A stretch of 64,000 bases of DNA from JAABRB01 sp963735025 (GCA_963735025.1 CAVTJG010000009.1:744001-808000); one strand, 5' to 3'. Counted from the stretch's first letter, positions 34,031-43,613 are shown. A program made the numbers and translations. Notes: a model not told the origin generated them from the letters alone.

Positions 34031-35074
34031 ATGGATATCACCGAGCTGCTCGCCTTCGTCGTCAAGAACAAGGCGTCTGACCTGCACCTCTCATCCGGCC
34101 TGCCGCCGATGATCCGCGTGCACGGGGACGTGCGGCGCATCAATCTGCCGCCAATGGAGCACAAGGACGTGCACGCGATGGTGTACGACATCATGAACGA
34201 CGCGCAGCGGAAGGCCTACGAAGAGAATCTGGAGTGCGACTTCTCGTTCGCGGTGCCGGGGCTCGCGCGCTTTCGCGTGAACGCATTCAACCAGAACCGT
34301 GGCGCGGCGGCGGTGATGCGGACGATTCCTTCGAAGGTGCTGACGCTCGAGGACCTCAATGCGCCGAAGATCTTCGCCGAGATTGCCAAGCAGCCGCGCG
34401 GCATCGTGCTCGTGACCGGCCCGACCGGCTCCGGCAAATCGACCACGCTCGCGGCGATGGTCAATGACATCAACGAGAACGAGCACGGCCACATCCTCAC
34501 GATCGAGGACCCGATCGAATTCGTGCACGAGAGCAAGAAGTGCCTGATCAACCAGCGCGAGGTCGGTCCGCACACGCTTTCATTCTCCAACGCGCTGCGC
34601 AGCGCGCTGCGGGAGGACCCGGACGTCATCCTCGTCGGCGAGATGCGCGACCTCGAGACCATCCGCCTGGCGCTGACCGGCGCGGAAACCGGTCACCTGG
34701 TATTCGGCACGCTGCACACCAGCTCCGCCGCCAAGACGATCGACCGGATCGTCGACGTGTTCCCGGCGGCGGAAAAGGAGATGGTTCGCGCGATGCTCTC
34801 CGAGTCGCTGCGCGCGGTGATCGCACAGACCCTGATGAAGACGAAGGACGGCGAGGGACGCGTTGCGGCGCACGAGATCATGATCGGCACGCCGGCCATC
34901 CGCAACCTGATCCGCGAGAACAAGATCGCGCAGATGTACTCGGCGATCCAGACCGGCCAGCAGCTCGGCATGCAGACGCTCGACCAGAACCTCACGGAAC
35001 TCGTCAAGCGCGGCGTGGTGAACGTCTCCGAAGCCCGCGCGCGGGCGCAGAACAAGGACGCCTTCATCGGCTGA
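34031..35074 (+). CDS. pilT: Type IV pilus retraction ATPase PilT
   Basis: The 347-residue hexameric secretion-superfamily ATPase has an N-terminal PAS-like domain (FVVKNKASDLHLSSGLPP), Walker A GPTGSGKST, Asp box, Walker B (DVILVGEMRDLETI), His box (GHLVFGTLHTSSA) and the C-terminal retraction motif AIRNLIRE. It depolymerises pili to power twitching and DNA uptake. Its activity should be set by the PilGHIJ-ChpA pathway encoded at 12.7-22.6 kb. Confidence 0.96.
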   Translation: MDITELLAFVVKNKASDLHLSSGLPPMIRVHGDVRRINLPPMEHKDVHAMVYDIMNDAQRKAYEENLECDFSFAVPGLARFRVNAFNQNRGAAAVMRTIPSKVLTLEDLNAPKIFAEIAKQPRGIVLVTGPTGSGKSTTLAAMVNDINENEHGHILTIEDPIEFVHESKKCLINQREVGPHTLSFSNALRSALREDPDVILVGEMRDLETIRLALTGAETGHLVFGTLHTSSAAKTIDRIVDVFPAAEKEMVRAMLSESLRAVIAQTLMKTKDGEGRVAAHEIMIGTPAIRNLIRENKIAQMYSAIQTGQQLGMQTLDQNLTELVKRGVVNVSEARARAQNKDAFIG

Positions 35075-35168
35075 CCGGCAGGTCCCAGCCGGTCTCGCGG
35101 CGGGGATCCCGAGTGGCTGGACCAGGCGCATAATGGACGCGTTGCGCGTCCCTCGAACGAGGTAGACC

Positions 35169-36308
35169 ATGGAACGAGACCAGGCATCCAAATTCATCAA
35201 CGACCTTCTGCGGTTGATGGTCAACAAGAAGGCATCCGACCTTTTCATCACGGTCGGCTTTCCGCCAGCCATCAAGGTCGACGGCAAGGTGACGCCGGTT
35301 TCGCAGCAGCCCCTCACGCCGCAGCACACCCAGGATCTCGTGCGCTCGGTGATGAACGACCGGCAGGCCGCCGAGTTCGAATCGAACAAGGAATGCAATT
35401 TCGCGATCAGCCCGGCCGGCATCGGCCGGTTCCGGGTCAACGCCTTCGTGCAGATGGGCTCGATCGGCATGGTGCTGCGGACCATCAACGCCAAGATCCC
35501 GACCTTCGAAGAGCTGGGCCTGCCACCCGTGCTGCGGGAGGTCGCGATGACCAAGCGCGGGCTGGTGATCATGGTCGGCGCGACCGGCTCGGGCAAGTCC
35601 ACCTCGCTCGCCGCGATGGTCGGACACCGGAACCAGAACTCCTACGGCCACATCATCACGATCGAGGACCCGGTCGAGTACGTGCATCCGCACGTGAACT
35701 GCATCATCACCCAGCGCGAGATCGGGGTGGACACGGAATCCTGGGAAGTGGCGCTCAAGAACACCCTGCGGCAGGCGCCGGATGTCATCCTGATGGGCGA
35801 GATACGCGATCGCGAGACGATGGACTACGGCATCGCGTTCGCGGAAACGGGCCACCTTTGCATGGCGACCCTGCACGCGAATAGCGCGAACCAGGCACTC
35901 GACCGGATCATCAACTTCTTCCCCGAGGAGCGCCGCCCGCAGCTCCTGATGGACCTCTCGCTCAACCTGCGCGGCATGGTGTCGCAGCGACTCGTGGCGC
36001 GGAAAGAGGGCAAGGGCCGGATCGCGGTGATCGAGGTCATGCTGAACTCACCGTTGATCTCCGACCTGATCTTCAAGGGCGAGGTGCACGAGATCAAAGA
36101 GATCATGAAGCGCTCGCGCGAGCTCGGGATGCAGACCTTCGACCAGCATCTTTTCGATCTCTACGATACGGGCATCATCACCTACGAGGACGCGCTGCGT
36201 AACGCCGACAGCGTCAACGATTTGCGGCTCATGATAAAGCTTCATTCCACCGAGGCGAAGAACCGCGACATCACGCAAGGCATCGATCACCTCTCCATCT
36301 CGAACTGA
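35169..36308 (+). CDS. pilU: PilT paralogue PilU
   Basis: The 379-residue PilT-family ATPase has Walker A GATGSGKST, DVILMGEIRDRETMDY and GHLCMATLHANSA. It has the longer C-terminal tail after FDQHLFDLYDTGIITYEDAL that distinguishes PilU. PilU works together with PilT to raise retraction force. It lies 94 bp after pilT and is followed by a strong terminator. Confidence 0.94.
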   Translation: MERDQASKFINDLLRLMVNKKASDLFITVGFPPAIKVDGKVTPVSQQPLTPQHTQDLVRSVMNDRQAAEFESNKECNFAISPAGIGRFRVNAFVQMGSIGMVLRTINAKIPTFEELGLPPVLREVAMTKRGLVIMVGATGSGKSTSLAAMVGHRNQNSYGHIITIEDPVEYVHPHVNCIITQREIGVDTESWEVALKNTLRQAPDVILMGEIRDRETMDYGIAFAETGHLCMATLHANSANQALDRIINFFPEERRPQLLMDLSLNLRGMVSQRLVARKEGKGRIAVIEVMLNSPLISDLIFKGEVHEIKEIMKRSRELGMQTFDQHLFDLYDTGIITYEDALRNADSVNDLRLMIKLHSTEAKNRDITQGIDHLSISN

Positions 36309-36328
36309 CGGCGCCACCGCGCGCCAGG

Positions 36329-36357
36329 AAAAAAGGGCCGGCCATGCCGGCCCTTTT
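36329..36357 (+). terminator. Rho-independent terminator after pilU
   Basis: AAAAGGGCCGGC (36331-36342) pairs perfectly with GCCGGCCCTTTT (from 36346) across a three-base loop (cat), giving a 12-bp stem ending in a T run. It also has an A run on the other side, so it could act in both directions. Confidence 0.9.
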
Positions 36358-36619
36358 CAGTTGCATTTCCCTTCCGGGAGTTGCCCACTTGCGCCCTTGT
36401 GCACGCTTCCCGCACGGACCGACGGCGCCGTGAGCTCCAGCCGGCCCGGCTGGCGCGTCCGGCAACCGTGACGTGAATGGATCACAGATTTCCGCCGTAT
36501 CCGATCACTGAACCCCGCAGTGGGAAGCGCGACTATACGGTCCATCAGCACTGCGCTGGAACGGTTCCGGAAGACAGGCGCTGATAATTCAACCACACTC
36601 ACTTGAAAGGAGTATCGAA

Positions 36620-36829
36620 ATGAAAAAGCTCTATGGTCTGATCGCTGGTGTCGCGCTTGCTGGTGTTGCCCCGTTTGCCCTGGCCGATGCCGATCCGCTG
36701 TACCTCATGCCCGAAGTGGGCGGCGCCGAAATCACCTTCAACGTTCAGCCGGACGAGACGGGGATCAACGACGCGGCCGACACCAACGCGTTCTTTAACG
36801 CGGGCACGGGCGGCGTGTCCTCGAACTAA
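36620..36829 (+). CDS. Small exported acidic protein, unknown
   Basis: The 69-residue product has a clear Sec signal peptide (MKKLYGLIAGVALAGVAPFALA) and an acidic mature part of about 47 residues ending GTGGVSSN, with no cysteines. I do not recognise a family. Translation is well supported: AAAGGAG lies upstream of the ATG, and a GATAAT hexamer at 36583-36588 is placed for a -10 element. Downstream is a long hairpin (36903-36940). It is probably an abundant short periplasmic or secreted peptide. Confidence 0.65.
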   Translation: MKKLYGLIAGVALAGVAPFALADADPLYLMPEVGGAEITFNVQPDETGINDAADTNAFFNAGTGGVSSN

Positions 36830-36902
36830 GCTGGCACCACTGAGACTGGAAGCGCGACCTAGGAGGGTAGGCAGAAAAACCGGCCTAGCGTACATAGCTT
36901 CT

Positions 36903-36940
36903 GCACTGCGCCCGCACCGGCAACGTTGCGGGCGCAGTGC
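36903..36940. terminator. 14-bp-stem hairpin downstream of the small exported protein gene
   Basis: GCACTGCGCCCGCA (36903-36916) pairs with TGCGGGCGCAGTGC (36927-36940) across a ten-base loop. No T run follows. It lies between the small secreted gene (+) and the Crp/Fnr gene (-), so it may end transcription from both sides, or it may be an RNA structure in its own right. Confidence 0.55.
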
Positions 36941-36979
36941 GTTCTGCTGGCCCGGGGATCGGGGCGCGCGCCGGCGCTG

Positions 36980-37637
36980 CTACCAGGCGCGGGGCGGCCG
37001 GCGCTGAACAACGATTCTCCCGTTGTCGTACGCGATATAGCCGCCGGTGTTCAGGTCCTTGAGAATGCGACTGACCATCTCGCGCGATGCGCTGACGCGA
37101 TCGGCAATGTCCTGCTGCGTGAAGCGTTGGTCGATGATGAGTCGCCCGTCGATGTCCTTGGCGAGCCCGAGGAGAAGCTTCGCCACCCTTCCGTAAACGT
37201 CCAGCTGCGCAAGATCCTTGAGAGTCTCGGTCATATGGCGCACGCGGCCAATGAGCCCCGGATGAGCTGCAAGGCCGCCTCGGGATGGCTTGCGAGAAAG
37301 TCCCGGAGCATATAGTTCGCGATCACCGCCATCCGGCACGCTTCCAGCGTCGCAACCGATGCCGACCGCGGTCCTTCGTCGAGCGCGAACTCACCGAAAT
37401 ACTCGCCCGGCCCCTGGACGTTGAGACGAGGTCTTTGCCGTTCTCGTCACTGACGACGACCTTCACGCGGCCGGAGAGAATCACGTAGAGCGAGTCGCTG
37501 CGTTCCCCTTCGGTCACTACGATCGTGTTCTTCGGGTAGGTGCGCACGATCGCAGCTTCGGAAAGCGCCGCGACCTCTTGCTTCGAGAGCCCGGAGAAGA
37601 GCGAAACCGCCTGCAGTGACTCGACGGTGGAGAGCAT
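36980..37637 (-). pseudogene. Crp/Fnr family regulator, frame broken twice
   Basis: Three frames on the minus strand rebuild one regulator of about 220 residues. The cAMP-binding-type beta-barrel starts at ATG 37637 (MLSTVESLQAVSLFSGLS; NTIVVTEGERSDSLYVIL). A one-base loss near 37427 moves the frame to NVQGPGEYFGEFALDEGPRS. A second loss near 37257, in a G run (minus strand), moves it to LIGRVRHMTETL and the helix-turn-helix FTQQDIADRVSASREMVSR. With both bases restored the protein is full length. The effector is unknown; no Fnr cysteine cluster is visible at the N-terminus. Sequence errors are as likely as decay. Confidence 0.75.
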
Positions 37638-37807
37638 GGTCTGGGGGTATGGTTCGCCGCCATGATATCCCGGAGCGTCGGGCCGGCGTGAAGATCTCAC
37701 AAGTATTCGGTGCGCTGGCATGCAGATCGTGCGACGCCTTGGGCGTAGCGTTGGGTCATGCGTCGGCAAGGACCTGTGCGGACGACCTTACAGAAAAGGA
37801 GGTTCAC

Positions 37808-38083
37808 GTGAAGCTCAAGACATACGCCGCAGCCCTCGTAGGGGTGGCTCTGGCCACGGCCTCGGGGATCGGCCTCACCCAGGAGCACGAGCTCTTGGCC
37901 GGGGCGCTCCAGTCCTCGTGTACACCCGAACGGCAGAAATGCCTGGAAAGGCTCGAGCGGCGCCTCCCCCTGGACGGCGGAACCCGCGACCGCTCCGAGA
38001 TCGAAAGTGCGTTGTTCCATCTGCAGGCGAACAATCCGGAGTGCGCGTTGCTGCTCCAGGGCACCGTGCTGCTCGGCTTCTAG
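37808..38083 (+). CDS. Small exported protein with conserved-looking cysteines, unknown
   Basis: The 91-residue product from GTG 37808 has an N-terminal hydrophobic signal (LKTYAAALVGVALATASGIG) and a mature part with three cysteines (SSCTPERQKC and PECALL), rich in Glu/Arg/Leu. I recognise no family. The start is decided by AAAGGAGG about six bases upstream; the longer frame to 37616 is antisense to the Crp/Fnr gene. A hairpin follows at 38147-38166. Confidence 0.6.
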   Translation: MKLKTYAAALVGVALATASGIGLTQEHELLAGALQSSCTPERQKCLERLERRLPLDGGTRDRSEIESALFHLQANNPECALLLQGTVLLGF

Positions 38084-38146
38084 CTCGGGGCCGCGCCGGC
38101 GCCATGCGGGTGACGCGGGCGGCGCCCCCCAGCTCGACACCCCGCA

Positions 38147-38166
38147 CCCCGATTCCTAGATCGGGG
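38147..38166. terminator. Hairpin after the small cysteine-containing exported protein
   Basis: CCCCGAT (38147-38153) pairs with ATCGGGG (38160-38166) over a six-base loop (tcctag). No T run follows, so it is only a candidate terminator between the small gene and arsC. Confidence 0.45.
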
Positions 38167-38232
38167 CCTGATCGCTCCCCTGTAACCGAACGGTCATCTT
38201 TTGCGGGGATCATTTCGATACTCTTGAAAACG

Positions 38233-38238
38233 TATAAT
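38233..38238 (+). promoter_or_regulatory. Consensus TATAAT -10 hexamer upstream of arsC
   Basis: A perfect TATAAT lies about 90 bp before the arsC start. I do not see a matching -35 at 17 bp spacing (nearest TTGCGG is 26 bp away), so it is a weak promoter call. Confidence 0.35.
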
Positions 38239-38327
38239 CGGGTACCACGATCGCTACCGCCGCCGCGGCTGCAGGCAATGCGCGGGCGAGTCGGGCGCGT
38301 CCCCGAGCTGCAAGGGAGAGGGTGACC

Positions 38328-38838
38328 ATGATCGAACCGAAAAGGTACAACGTGCTGTTCCTTTGCACCGGCAATTCCGCGCGCAGCATCTTCGGCGAGG
38401 TGATCATGAACGACCTCGGGATGGGGCGATTCATGGGTTACAGCGCCGGGAAGCTACCCCCGCGGCGAGGTGCATCCGCTGACACTCGAGGTCCTGAAGC
38501 TGCATCGAATACCGACCGAGGGGCTGCGCAGCAAGGATTGGGAGGAGTTCACCAGGCAGGGTGCGCCGCGCATGGACTTCGTCTTCACCGTCTGCGATCG
38601 GGCGGCCGCGGAACAGTGTCCGCTGTGGCCGGGCCAGCCGATTAGCGCGCACTGGGGCGTGCCCGACCCGGCCGAGGCCGAAGGTGACGAGGCGACCCGC
38701 ATGCTCGCCTTCAGGCAGGCATTCAAGGCGCTCGAGAACCGCATCAAGATCTTCACCAGTCTTCCCTTCGCGTCGCTGGACGAGCTGAAGCTCGCGCAGA
38801 AACTGCACGAGATCGGTCAGATGCCCACCGATTCGTAG
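38328..38838 (+). pseudogene. arsC: ArsC/LMW-phosphatase-type arsenate reductase, one frameshift
   Basis: The N-terminus reads NVLFLCTGNSARSIF with the CX5R phosphatase-type loop (C13, R19). At 38448-38450 an extra G in a GGG run shifts the frame; removing it restores YSAGSYPRGEVHPLTLEVL and then about 125 residues with MDFVFTVCDRAA to the stop at 38838. The full-length product is a thioredoxin-coupled-type arsenate reductase of about 169 residues. Start ATG 38328 follows GGGAGAGGG. No arsB, acr3 or arsR is adjacent. Because the break is in a homopolymer, an intact gene is likely in the organism. Confidence 0.78.
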
Positions 38839-39005
38839 TCGGTCCGCACCTCCGCGCGGGTGTGGCCGCGCGGAATATCAGGATAGGTTCTAAAATGACC
38901 GCGCGCCTTGGGAGGGGCCACACCGCGACGGCGCCCGCATTGTCATTGTCGATGTGCCGGGCAGATTCCCGCACCGGTGCATTGCAGGCAAAGGGGGAAA
39001 CGGTC

Positions 39006-39542
39006 ATGGACATCAAGTCGCTGCATCACGTCGCCTATCGGTGCAAGGACGCTCGCGAGACCGCGGATTTCTATACCCGCATCCTGGGGCTGGAGTACGC
39101 GATGGCGGTCGCCGAAGACCGGGTGCCGAGCACCGGGGAGCACTCTCCCTACATGCACGTGTTCTTCCGGATGGACGACGGAAGCTATGTCGCGTTCTTC
39201 GAAGTGCCGGAATCGCCGCCGATGGGGCGCGACGAAAATACCCCGGCATGGGTTCAGCATCTCGCGCTGCGCGTGGCGGACGAAGAAACGCTCCTCGTGT
39301 ACAAGGCGAAGCTCAAGTCGTACGGTGTCGAGGTGATCGGTCCGACCGATCACGTCTTCTGCAAGTCGATTTATTTCTTCGACCCGAACGGGCACCGCCT
39401 GGAGCTGACGGTCGACACGATGAACGCCGAGATGACCAGGCGGCTCGGCGACGTGCGCGACGCGATGCTCGACGAGTGGAGCCGCACCAAGCGCGCGCCG
39501 CAGCACGCCGCGTGGGTGCACGAGAAAGCACTGCAAACCTGA
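39006..39542 (+). CDS. VOC (glyoxalase/dioxygenase) superfamily protein
   Basis: The 178-residue protein has the paired beta-alpha-beta-beta-beta modules of the VOC fold. Likely metal ligands are H8 (LHHVAYRCKD), H in VQHLALRVAD, and E in GHRLELTVD. Metal-dependent dioxygenases, isomerases and lyases share this fold; the substrate is not evident. GGGGGAAACGGTC precedes the ATG. A MetE-like protein follows 26 bp later, and the two are probably one operon. Confidence 0.85.
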   Translation: MDIKSLHHVAYRCKDARETADFYTRILGLEYAMAVAEDRVPSTGEHSPYMHVFFRMDDGSYVAFFEVPESPPMGRDENTPAWVQHLALRVADEETLLVYKAKLKSYGVEVIGPTDHVFCKSIYFFDPNGHRLELTVDTMNAEMTRRLGDVRDAMLDEWSRTKRAPQHAAWVHEKALQT

Positions 39543-39568
39543 ATCATCATCGGAAGGAGAGCGCCATC

Positions 39569-40665
39569 ATGCCCGACAAACCCCCGTTCCGGGCCGACCA
39601 TGTCGGCAGCCTGTTGCGCCCTCCCGCATTGCAGGAGGCGCGCGCCCAGGCGAAAGCGGGCAAGCTGCCACCCGCCGAGCTGCGATCCGTCGAAGACAGT
39701 GCGATCCGCGAAGCCGTCGCGAAACAGGAGGCGATCGGCCTACAGGGCATCACCGACGGAGAGTTCCGCCGCGACTACTGGCACCTCGATTTCGTGAAGC
39801 AGTTCGAAGGCGTCACCCTCGCGAAAGTCGAGGGGATGACGTTCCAGGCGGAGGACGTGCCGCCGATGGCGAGCGTCACCGGCAAGGTGCGTTGCACGGC
39901 GCCGATCATGATCGAGGATTTCACGTTCCTGAAATCGGTCGTGAAAAAGACCCCGAAACTCTGCATCCCGGCGCCGGCGACGCTGCACTTCCGGGGCGGG
40001 CGGAACGCCATCTCGCGCGAAGCGTATCCCGATCTCGCGGAATTTTGGGTCGACGCGGCGAATGCGTACCGCGATGCAATCGGCCACATCGCAGCGGCGG
40101 GCTGCAACTATCTGCAGCTCGACGATGTGAGCTTCTCCTACCTCTGCGACGACAAGGTGCGCGAGAACTTCCGGGCGCACGGCGACGACCCCGCGACGCT
40201 GCACCACGCATATGCCCAGGCCATCAACGGCGCCCTCGCCAGGCGGCCGGCCGGCATGGCGGTCACCATGCACACCTGCCGGGGCAACTTCCGCAGCACC
40301 TGGTTTGCGGCGGGCGGCTACCAGGACGAAGTCATCGAGGCGATGTTCTCGACGAACGTGGACGGGTATTTCATGGAATACGACACCGACCGCGCCGGGA
40401 CTTTCGCGCCACTTCGGTTGCTACCCAAGGGCAAGAAGGTCGTGCTCGGCCTCGTCACCTCCAAGTCCGGCACCCTGGAAAGTAAAGACGACATCAAGCG
40501 GCGCATCGACGAGGCGGCGAAGTTCGTTCCCCTGGAGAACCTGTGCCTTTCCCCCAGTGCGGCTTCGCAAGCACGCACCACGGAAACAAGCTCACGACGG
40601 ACGAGCAGTGGCACAAGCTCGAGCGCATCGTCGAGGTGTCGCGCGAGGTGTGGGGAACGAACTAG
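39569..40665 (+). CDS. MetE C-terminal-domain-like methyltransferase, frameshifted near its end
   Basis: About 365 residues of a cobalamin-independent methionine synthase II-type TIM barrel: FRADHVGSLLRPP, QGITDGEFRRDYW, NYLQLDDVSFSYL, TMHTCRGNFRS and PLENLCLSP. In a C run at 40551-40555 one base seems lost. Restoring it gives CLSPQCGF, with the zinc-ligand Cys, and ASTHHGNKLT through EVWGTN to TAG at 40665. Uncorrected, the frame runs on to 40705 without the zinc site. Stand-alone copies lack the N-terminal half of MetE and their methyl donor is unclear; they are often found in catabolic clusters. GGAGAG lies upstream of the ATG. Confidence 0.8.
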
Positions 40666-40668
40666 GAG

Positions 40669-40697
40669 TCTGGATCCCCGCTTGCGCGGGGATGACG
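40669..40697. repeat. Single REP-type palindrome
   Basis: Reads tctggatccccgcttgcg...ggatgacg, one unit of the family found at 3551, 4952 and 9449. It fills the 36-bp gap between the convergent MetE-like and dctM genes. Confidence 0.78.
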
Positions 40698-40701
40698 TTT
40701 C

Positions 40702-42009
40702 CTAGATGAACTTCAGCGCCCTCGGCAGCCAGAGGGCAAGCGCGGGGAAGAGCAGGAGCAGAAAGACCAGCGCGAAATCCGCGGCGAGAAACGGACCGAT
40801 GCCCCTGAACATCGTGCCGAGCGGAACGTCGGGCAGCTGTGCGCGCAGCACGAATATGTTCAGCCCGACCGGGGGCGTGATGAGCCCCATCTCGACCACC
40901 ACGACCACGAGCATCCCGAACCAGACCGGGTCGTAGCCGAGCGTCTGCACGAGCGGCAGGAACACCGGCACTGTCACCACGATCATGCTGAGCGAGTCGA
41001 GGAAGCATCCCAGCACGATGTACACCATCACGAGGATCAGGATGACGGCCCAGGGCGCCACATCCAGTCCTTTCACCCAGGTCGCGACGCTCACCGGCAG
41101 CTGCGTGAGCACCATGAAATAGCCGAACAGGAACGCGGCCAGCGCGATGAAGAAAAGCGTACCCGTGGTCCACACCGTTTCTGTCAACGCGGCGCCCAGT
41201 TCCCGCCACCCGAAGTCGCAGGTCACGAACGCAATGACGATTGCCGCGAAAGCGCTCACTGCGGCGGCCTCCGTGGGGCTCATGATGCCCGCGTAGATCC
41301 CGCCCACCGCGATCGTGAAAAGCAGCGCCATCTTCCACAGGCTGCGAAGCGCGCGGAGCCGCTCGCTGAGGGGCAAGCCGGGTTCTTTCGGCACGCGCGC
41401 GGGCTGCAGGCGCGCGATGATCGCGATGGCGACGATGTGCAGCAGCGTGAGCGCGATGCCGGGGAAGAGCGCCGCGGCATACATCTCCGGCACGCTGCGC
41501 TCGGAGAACAGCGCGTAGATGATCAGGATGATCGACGGCGGGATGAGGATGCCAAGCGTACCTCCCGATGCGACGACGCCGGTCGCGAGACGCAGATCGT
41601 ACCCGTGACGCTGCATCTCCGGCACGGCAACGCGCGCGAACGTCGCCGTGGTGGCCAGCGAGGAGCCGCAGATCGCGCCGAAGCCTGCGCACCCGCCGAT
41701 CGTGCCCATCGCCAGCGCACCGCGCAGCCCGCTGAAAAGCGAGTTCGCCGCCTGATAGAGCTCGCGCGCCATGCCCGCGCGCACGGCGACCGCGCCCATG
41801 AGCACGAAGAGCGGCACGACGGTGAGGGTGTACTTCTCCGCCATTTCATAGGGAACGCTGCCGACGGCGATCAGCGCGTGTCGCCATCCGTCCACGGCGG
41901 CATAGCCGACGAAGCCGACCAGACCGAGCGCCACCGCGCACGGGATCCGCGCGAGAACGAGGCCGATGAGCGCCGCCAGCCCGAGAAGGCCGATGAGTTG
42001 ACCGGACAT
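40702..42009 (-). CDS. dctM: TRAP transporter large permease
   Basis: The 435-residue membrane protein has about 12 hydrophobic segments and DctM-family stretches (ALAMGTIGGCAGFGAICGSS, GVVASGGTLGILIPPSI, GLITPPVGLNIFVLR). Together with the small permease and the binding protein it imports an organic acid or related solute using the Na+ or proton gradient. It follows dctQ by 6 bp on the minus strand. Confidence 0.93.
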   Translation of the reverse strand: MSGQLIGLLGLAALIGLVLARIPCAVALGLVGFVGYAAVDGWRHALIAVGSVPYEMAEKYTLTVVPLFVLMGAVAVRAGMARELYQAANSLFSGLRGALAMGTIGGCAGFGAICGSSLATTATFARVAVPEMQRHGYDLRLATGVVASGGTLGILIPPSIILIIYALFSERSVPEMYAAALFPGIALTLLHIVAIAIIARLQPARVPKEPGLPLSERLRALRSLWKMALLFTIAVGGIYAGIMSPTEAAAVSAFAAIVIAFVTCDFGWRELGAALTETVWTTGTLFFIALAAFLFGYFMVLTQLPVSVATWVKGLDVAPWAVILILVMVYIVLGCFLDSLSMIVVTVPVFLPLVQTLGYDPVWFGMLVVVVVEMGLITPPVGLNIFVLRAQLPDVPLGTMFRGIGPFLAADFALVFLLLLFPALALWLPRALKFI

Positions 42010-42015
42010 CGAGAG

Positions 42016-42549
42016 TCAGTCGACGTCTTGGCGAGGCAGCTCGAGCGCGCGAGCGGCACCGCCGCGCAGCACGCGCCAGGCTACCGCAACGATGGCGATT
42101 GCCGAGCAGGCAAAACCCACGGCGATCGGAATCGCCTGCCACCAGCGCGGTAACTGCAGCGTCATCGTGCCTTCGCCATAGCGGTACTTGTCGAGCGCCG
42201 GGGGCACGATCTCGACGAGCGTCACCGCGATGAAGGCGAGCGAGAGGGCGAGGCCGATCAGGCGCAACGCAAACGTGAGGCGCTCCGAGCGGAGCGAATC
42301 GACGAGCCCGATGGTGATGTGCTCGTCGCGCAGGAACACGCCGGGGAGTGCGACGAAGATGCAGACGGCGAGCGCCATCTCCATCATGTCGACGACGCCG
42401 AACACCTCGATCTTGAACAGGGCGCGCGCGAGCACGGCGGTCGTCGTAAGCAGCATCATGAAGACAAGTGCGGCGACGGCTACCCAGCCGAACGGCCGGG
42501 CAGCCATCTCGAGGCGCGCGCGCAATCGATCCGATCGATCGCCGGGCAC
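42016..42549 (-). CDS. dctQ: TRAP transporter small permease
   Basis: The 177-residue protein has four membrane helices (VAVAALVFMMLLTTTAVLAR; MEMALAVCIFVALPGVFL; LIGLALSLAFIAVTLVEI; IPIAVGFACSAIAIVAVAW) and the DctQ-type ARALFKIEVFGVVDMME. GTG 42549 starts only four bases after the corrected dctP stop at 42554, which supports the corrected reading of dctP. Confidence 0.9.
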   Translation of the reverse strand: MPGDRSDRLRARLEMAARPFGWVAVAALVFMMLLTTTAVLARALFKIEVFGVVDMMEMALAVCIFVALPGVFLRDEHITIGLVDSLRSERLTFALRLIGLALSLAFIAVTLVEIVPPALDKYRYGEGTMTLQLPRWWQAIPIAVGFACSAIAIVAVAWRVLRGGAARALELPRQDVD

Positions 42550-42553
42550 GCGA

Positions 42554-43613
42554 CTACTTCCAGAAGGACTTGGATGTCTTATCGGCCTTCGCCGCGCCTT
42601 CCTGCATCAGCTTGTAGACATTTCCTTGCCGGCAACCCCTTGCCTTCGAGGTCGGCGAGGACGCGCTCGGTGACCGCAGCGCCCGCCGCGCGGAATTTCG
42701 CATTCTCCTCGGGGGTCAGGGTGATGATCTGCGTGCCCGCCTTGATCATTGCATTCTTGCCCGGCGTGTCGATGCTGTCGAAGCGCCGGCCGGCTTCCGC
42801 TCCGCCACCCAGCTCTTCCAGCGCGTCAGTCAGGATCTTCTGGGAGGCCGGACCCAGGGCTTCCCAGGAGCGCTGGTTGATGACGGTGCCGAAGCTCACC
42901 ACGTAGGCATACAGTTCGGTCGTGTACTTCGTGACCGGGCCCATGCGGAACGCAATGCCCGCGCCGCCGTAGTCGATGAACGCACCATCGAGCGTGCCCT
43001 TCTGCATGTTCTCGACGATCTCGGGCGACGGAATTCCGACCGGAGTGCCGCCGAGCTGGTTGATGAACTCGCGCACGGCAGGCGACGCGAAACGGATTCG
43101 CTGACCCTTCAGGTCCTCGACCGTATGGATCGGCTTGGAGGCCATGTTCACGTTGCCAGGCTGGTGAGTGTAAAGCTGCAACACGTGCACGCCCACGTGC
43201 TCCTTGTCCAGGATGGCGCGGATCTCGGGTTCGTTCAGCACCTTGGAGCCGATTTCCCCGCTGCCGAAGAGGTAGGGCATGTTGGAGATGTCGGTGAGTG
43301 GAAACCGGCCCGGCGTGAATCCATGGACGAACCAGCTGATGTCGGCTTGCCCCGTGCGGGCCAGGTCATACATGCGCGGCGCGGGGCCCATCTGGCCGTT
43401 GGGGAAGATCGCAATCTTCAGCTTTCCGTCGGACTTCTTCGCAACCAGGTCGGCCCATTCCTGCAGGTACTTGGAGTAGGGGTGCTGCGGGACGACGAAG
43501 TGCGCGAGCTTCAGCTCCACGGTCTGCGCGCCCGTGGTCGCGGGGACGCCCACGCCGATCAGCGCGGCGAGTGCAACACCCACGGCTGCACGCGGGATGC
43601 GGCATTGCATCAT
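42554..43613 (-). CDS. dctP: TRAP transporter substrate-binding protein, C-terminus frameshifted
   Basis: About 350 residues. A signal peptide (MMQCRIPRAAVGVALAALIG...TTGAQ) is followed by a DctP-fold binding protein (ELKLAHFVVPQHPYSKYLQ, GQADISWFVHG, LKGQRIRFASPAVREF, MQKGTLDGAFIDYGG). An extra base in the AAA run (minus strand) at 42622-42624 shifts the last 25 or so residues; removing it gives NVYKLMQEGAAKADKTSK and a stop at 42554, abutting dctQ. Uncorrected, the frame ends at 42579. The ligand cannot be told from sequence; nearby genes suggest an organic acid. Confidence 0.8.
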
